This document shows, one piece after another, positions 60,273 through 64,000 of a stretch of 64,000 nt of DNA (within the stretch, counting starts at the first letter, position 1; each line of letters opens with the position of its first letter). The position numbers and the translations under genes were made by a program. The notes beneath the pieces are model-generated. The model saw only the letters and a list, made by a program, of their open reading frames with translations. It was not told where the DNA came from and did not search any database. Source of the stretch: CAZTAO01 sp964611645 (GTDB lineage Bacteria > Armatimonadota > UBA5829); assembly GCA_964611645.1 (NCBI GenBank), contig CAZTAO010000007.1, forward strand, positions 1 to 64,000, read 5' to 3'.

Positions 60273-60358
60273 GTTTTCACCCCAAATCTCGTTCAGTTCA
60301 TCCGAAAGCATAGAAGCTGCCGGCAATTGTCGACGCCCAAGTCGCCGCAGCCTACTGA

Positions 60359-61246
60359 TTATACACAAACGCCCTGTGCGTGTTCAACCAGCTTAGCCAG
60401 TTCGACGTTGAGAGTATGGCCGGACTTCACAGCCAGAATATCCGCCTTGATGATCCCGCCGGCCAGCGAAAGATCGCCAATGAGATCAACTACCTTATGC
60501 CGAACAAGCTCATCCTTGTAGCGCAAGCCACAGCTCATGTAGCTTTTCCAGACCACGATCACGTTATCCAGGCTTCCGCCCAGCGCCAGGTCACTCTCAA
60601 GCAAGGCCGCTACTTCTTCGTACAGGACAAAGGTACGGGCCGGGGCAATCTCGGAAGAGAAGTCCGCCTCGTTGAGCACATAGGTAAAGAGCTGCGACCC
60701 GATCATCGGATGCTTGTAGTTCATCACGTAGGTGATTCGCATCTCGTCCGATGGGACCGCAAGGATGAACGAGCCGTTCGCGCGCACACAGACCGGCTTG
60801 TCCAACTCGATGCAGCGTCTGTAGGAATCCAGGGGCGCAAGGCCGACTCCCTCGAACGCTTCCGCGTAAGGGGCGGCGCTGCCGTCCAGGGCCGGAGCTT
60901 CCGGACCACTCATTTCTATGGCCGCGTTATCAACTCCACAGCCTCGAAGCGCTGCAAGCAGGTGCTCTACCGTGCGGTACCTGGTTCCGTTCGAGCCTAC
61001 AGTCGTGCCTCTGGAAGTATCCACAACGCTCGACGCCTTGGCCGGCACCACAGCGCTTCCATTCACAAACACGATCCCGGCGTGCGAAGGGGCCGGATGC
61101 ACCCTGATGTCGACTTTCTCACCGCTGTGCAGCCCTTTGCCGGTCAGGTGAATGCTGTCGCGCAAGGTTGTCTGGTAACTGATTCCCTTGCTCATGAGCG
61201 CCTCATCCTTCTCACTCTCTTCGCCGCGAATCTTCAGTTCTGTCAT
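60359..61246 (-). CDS. lpxC: UDP-3-O-acyl-N-acetylglucosamine deacetylase
   Basis: The 295-residue zinc enzyme catalyses the committed step of lipid A synthesis. It contains RDSIHLTGKGLHSGEKVDIR at the start, RYRTVEHLLAALRGCGVDNA with the first zinc His (~residue 95), and ELVRHKVVDLIGDLSLAGGI with the second His and Asp (~253/257). KSGHTLNVELAKLVEHA follows with the catalytic His. An ~18-residue charged leader precedes the conserved core, so MSKGISYQTT is an alternative start. The called ATG overlaps the lpxD stop (ATGA). Confidence 0.96.
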   Translation of the reverse strand: MTELKIRGEESEKDEALMSKGISYQTTLRDSIHLTGKGLHSGEKVDIRVHPAPSHAGIVFVNGSAVVPAKASSVVDTSRGTTVGSNGTRYRTVEHLLAALRGCGVDNAAIEMSGPEAPALDGSAAPYAEAFEGVGLAPLDSYRRCIELDKPVCVRANGSFILAVPSDEMRITYVMNYKHPMIGSQLFTYVLNEADFSSEIAPARTFVLYEEVAALLESDLALGGSLDNVIVVWKSYMSCGLRYKDELVRHKVVDLIGDLSLAGGIIKADILAVKSGHTLNVELAKLVEHAQGVCV

Positions 61247-62292
61247 GTGTTCGCCTCATTCGTTCCTGACCGAAGTCGCTCTACCTCTTTCTCGAGGTCC
61301 CGAACCCTTCGGAGCAACTCCGGAAGATGAAGCTTCGCTGCTTCGACTCTCATCTGGGCTGCGTGTTCTCTCGCCGGATATCCCGATACAAACGACCCGG
61401 CGGGAAGGTCTCCTATGACCCCTGATCTCGCAGCGATCACGCTGCCATCTCCAATCGACACGTGATCCTTGATTCCAGTTTGGGCAGCCAGCGTCACGTT
61501 GTCCCCTATGTGTGTGCTGCCTGCTATTCCGGTCAGGGCGGCTACTATGCAGTTGCGACCAATTCTTACGTTGTGCGCCACCTGCACCAGGTTGTCTATC
61601 TTGGTACCGTCACCAATTACCGTAGCGCCTGTCTTGCCGCGGTCGACAGTGGTATTTGCTCCGATCTCGACATCGTTGCCGATAACCACCGTACCCACGT
61701 GCGGAAACTTCTGTTGGCCGAGGTCCGTGCATCTATACCCGAACCCGTCCGCCCCTATGACCGCGTTGGCATGAGCCACGAACCGCTCGCCAATTGTGCA
61801 TCCGGCATAGACCGCAACTCCGGGATAGAGCCTGGAGCCGGCGCCTATGGTGACATCGCGGTCGATGTAGACATTGGGGTAGAGGATGACGTTGTCCCCT
61901 ATTCTGGAACCCGACGCCACACAGCACCCCGCCCCAATAGACACGCCCTCGCCAACAACTGCATCCGGAGCAACCACCGCTGTTGGAGCTATGCCCGCAA
62001 CCGGAGACAACTCCTGCCCTCTCCACAACTCCAAAGCCCTTATAAATGCGCCTGCGGGATCGTCCGTTCGCATAATAAGCTTCGCCGAAGTCCGCTCAGG
62101 CGCAGTGGAAGACACTATCACGCAGGCCGCATCCGACAGCATCGCCTGCTCGAAGTACTTCTTGCCCTCGGCAAGCACAATGTCTCCCGAACGAGCATCG
62201 CTCACAGTGGCAATGCCGGTGATCCGCGTTTGGGCCTCACCCTCCAGGGCAACTCCCAACCGTCTCGCCAGTTCGCCCGCCGTTATTTCCAT
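61243..62292 (-). CDS. lpxD: UDP-3-O-acylglucosamine N-acyltransferase
   Basis: The 349-residue acyltransferase adds the second hydroxyacyl chain to lipid A precursor. An N-terminal uridine-binding domain (MEITAGELARRLGVALEGEA) is followed by hexapeptide beta-helix repeats (VVGEGVSIGAGCCVASGSRI, VAHNVRIGRNCIVAALTGIA with the catalytic His). A C-terminal coiled helix (RVRDLEKEVERL) ends it. I chose the ATG at 62292, which overlaps the preceding gene's end by 10 bp; the extended frame adds 15 atypical residues. Confidence 0.95.
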   Translation of the reverse strand: MEITAGELARRLGVALEGEAQTRITGIATVSDARSGDIVLAEGKKYFEQAMLSDAACVIVSSTAPERTSAKLIMRTDDPAGAFIRALELWRGQELSPVAGIAPTAVVAPDAVVGEGVSIGAGCCVASGSRIGDNVILYPNVYIDRDVTIGAGSRLYPGVAVYAGCTIGERFVAHANAVIGADGFGYRCTDLGQQKFPHVGTVVIGNDVEIGANTTVDRGKTGATVIGDGTKIDNLVQVAHNVRIGRNCIVAALTGIAGSTHIGDNVTLAAQTGIKDHVSIGDGSVIAARSGVIGDLPAGSFVSGYPAREHAAQMRVEAAKLHLPELLRRVRDLEKEVERLRSGTNEANT

Positions 62293-63431
62293 TTCGTATT
62301 GCCGCCAACTCCGGCCAGAGCAGGTCCCTGACCCCACCAGAGTCTGGACCGCATCTCCGCCACAAACATTTGCGTCTCATCGGGGGCAGTGCCCGGGGTA
62401 AACACAACTGCCAGTCTCTTCTCCTGAGCAATCCGCCGCACGGCCTTAGCCACATCCTGCAAGATCGCCCCGGAAGCATTCGGTAACGCCACCGCTGACA
62501 CGTCTTTGCCGGTTCCAGGCAGTTCAGGGAGCAAAATCGCTTCCCCGTAGTCCATCTGCCTGAATGTCTTCATGTCGATCCCGGTCTTCCTGCCGGCGGT
62601 CGAGGCCAACTCCGTGTCGTTGACTATCTCATCTCTGACCTCGGCCACACGCTGCGCAATCTTCCTTGTTCCCTGACGGTCAACAACCGCAAGCGAAGTC
62701 TCCGCTCGTTCCAGAGCTTCCTTGCGAACACCCGCCGTCTGCTGATTCACCCTGGCGTCTATCTCAGCAAGCTCAGCATTGTACTGGGCCATAACGCTGT
62801 CATACTCCGCCTTGGCAACCTGGTACGACTGCTTCAGGGAGGGCGACTCGAAGCCCGGAATCTTGTTTGCCCGTTCCGCAGCCGCATACTTCGCGTACAG
62901 ATTGAGCCGAGGAAACAGGTACTTCACAATGACCCCTCGTCGCTCCACCGCCGCCTGGTCTTCAATCTCCCTGGTCGCCAGACGAATCTCCGAGTTGGCA
63001 ACCTGCTTCAACGTCTTCCAGTTACCTGCGAGCCTGGCTTTCAGAGACTGCTTGAGCCCGTTTTCCCACGGGGTAAGCGACTGCACCGCCGCCCACACAG
63101 TATCCGACTCAAGCTCCTCGCGGGAGACCACCGGGTCTTTCAGGTCTATCCTGACCGGCGGAATCCGCAGCGCGACAGTTCCCCGCCCGGGGGCTGGAGG
63201 CATCCGTCCGACGCTGGCGCTAACCGCCGCGCTCTGACGCACAAAATCGTAGGACGGGTGCAGCGTGACCAATTTGCTCAGGTCTGCATACACGGTCCTC
63301 TCGGGAGTCTGCACGCGCGCGCTCGGCAGCTGAGGCAAAGCCGGTTTCGGCGCGCCGATATATATCAGCGCGCAAGCCACGCTCGCCCCAACCAGTAACA
63401 TCGCAATCAGCGCGTATGCCGCGGACTTCAC
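62283..63431 (-). CDS. Signal-anchored coiled-coil protein of unknown function
   Basis: The ~382-residue product has an N-terminal signal anchor (SAAYALIAMLLVGASVACAL) and a long charged helical part. KQSYQVAKAEYDSVMAQYNA and LAEIDARVNQQTAGVRKEAL suggest a coiled coil in the periplasm. VYADLSKLVTLHPSYDFV resembles the start of OmpH-like chaperones, and the tail KRLAVVFTPG also recalls the OmpH end. I therefore suspect a divergent, enlarged Skp relative. I chose GTG at 63431 because GGGAGG lies 5 bp before it; an ATG at 63452 would add seven residues. It sits between ompH and lpxD in the lipid A operon. Confidence 0.7.
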   Translation of the reverse strand: MKSAAYALIAMLLVGASVACALIYIGAPKPALPQLPSARVQTPERTVYADLSKLVTLHPSYDFVRQSAAVSASVGRMPPAPGRGTVALRIPPVRIDLKDPVVSREELESDTVWAAVQSLTPWENGLKQSLKARLAGNWKTLKQVANSEIRLATREIEDQAAVERRGVIVKYLFPRLNLYAKYAAAERANKIPGFESPSLKQSYQVAKAEYDSVMAQYNAELAEIDARVNQQTAGVRKEALERAETSLAVVDRQGTRKIAQRVAEVRDEIVNDTELASTAGRKTGIDMKTFRQMDYGEAILLPELPGTGKDVSAVALPNASGAILQDVAKAVRRIAQEKRLAVVFTPGTAPDETQMFVAEMRSRLWWGQGPALAGVGGNTKWK

Positions 63432-63498
63432 GGCGTCCTCCCTGTCCCGCATCCACTCGGGCTAGAATCAATGGCTATCCGGACACCCGGACAAGGAA

Positions 63499-64000
63499 CT
63501 ACTGGATCTTCCTGTCCAGCTTGGATATGACCAACTCGGTAATATCGGTTCCGCCGAACATAACGGCGTCGCTGGCCAACACGCAGGTATAGCCCTTCTC
63601 GGTTGCTACTTTGCCACAAGCTTCCTTGGCATCCGTTCGGAAAAGGCCCATCAGTTCAGTGTATTTGTTGCTGAGTTGAGTCTCGTAGTTCTTCTGCAGG
63701 TTCGCCCCGGTCTCCGTGGACTTCTTCTCCGCCTGCTGCAGATCGGCCAATCGGGTCTTCTGAGCATCCGTGAGCGGATTGGTCTCCTTCAGAGAGGCCA
63801 GTTCCGTGTTCCTCTTGGTCGACTCATCCTCAAGCCCCTTGAGCTTGGCTTTGTCGGCATCAGTGGGTTTCTCTTTGGTCTTAAGTTCGACGAGGTCGGT
63901 GATTTCCTGATCGTTGAGCAGCAAGTTCTGAATCCTGATGCTCAGCTTGGTATCGAGCTGCTTCTTCAGGTCATTGAACTGTTCGTTGTACTGGATCAGT
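63499..64000 (-). CDS. OmpH/Skp-family periplasmic chaperone (5' end outside window)
   Basis: The visible 166 residues run off the right edge, so the signal peptide is not seen. The charged helical stretch (EITDLVELKTKEKPTDADKA to QQAEKKSTETGANLQKNYET) forms the coiled-coil tentacles of Skp-like chaperones. The closing GKVATEKGYTCVLASDAVMF and DITELVISKLDRKIQ match the beta-core end of OmpH. The tentacle region is longer than usual. OmpH before lpxD is a classical arrangement for outer membrane biogenesis. Confidence 0.8.
   Translation of the reverse strand, partial: LIQYNEQFNDLKKQLDTKLSIRIQNLLLNDQEITDLVELKTKEKPTDADKAKLKGLEDESTKRNTELASLKETNPLTDAQKTRLADLQQAEKKSTETGANLQKNYETQLSNKYTELMGLFRTDAKEACGKVATEKGYTCVLASDAVMFGGTDITELVISKLDRKIQ

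Overview
The window comes from a Gram-negative-type (diderm) bacterium. It carries a lipid A/LPS run on the minus strand: lpxD, lpxC, fabZ, lpxA, lpxB, an MsbA-type exporter, a DUF374 acyltransferase and waaA, with an OmpH/Skp-like gene at the window edge. The many secreted glycoside hydrolases, the H-X9-DG prepilin-like proteins, the FN3-tailed multicopper oxidases and the heavy load of short palindromic and heptanucleotide repeats remind me most of Armatimonadota. That assignment is an inference from gene style; there is no rRNA or other marker to confirm it. I found no tRNA, rRNA or CRISPR array.

Layout. 1-53 is the outer end of an IS21-like element. 455-5878 holds two tandem paralogues of a secreted beta-propeller plus three-repeat surface protein. 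6098-8915 is a methyltransferase overlapping a membrane-anchored GH65-like enzyme. 9274-18051 is mostly housekeeping: a TPR protein, alr-uvrC, a HigB/HigA-type toxin-antitoxin pair, ogt, a small membrane protein, rapZ and yvcK. 18131-25860 holds a GH2 beta-mannosidase, a sugar isomerase/epimerase, a methyltransferase, a SIMPL lipoprotein and a GH42-like enzyme. 26064-34325 is a FadR-type regulator followed by a co-oriented set: Gfo/Idh protein, class III aminotransferase, AAC(3)-fold acetyltransferase, HpcH/HpaI aldolase, amidohydrolase and ceramidase-like protein. I read this set as a pathway for an unidentified aminated or amide-linked sugar-like compound. 34379-39463 holds a polysaccharide deacetylase, a small BamE-like protein and a 1219-residue clan-A glycoside hydrolase with a CBM9-like tail.

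39542-52509 is the most unusual block. Two nearly identical Cys-rich prepilin-like proteins lie at its two ends in opposite orientation. They enclose an OmpR-type two-component system and two tandem giant multicopper oxidases with four FN3 domains each. The first oxidase is broken by an exact 8-bp tandem duplication, and deleting one copy restores the reading frame.

52543-64000 is the lipid A/LPS run, apparently one long transcription unit ending in aspA. Its waaA gene contains five copies of a heptanucleotide repeat inside the coding frame.

Intergenic space is dominated by repeats: at least seven families of hairpin-forming REP-like elements and several unrelated heptanucleotide tandem repeats. 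One palindromic doublet has entered the coding frame of the large glycoside hydrolase.
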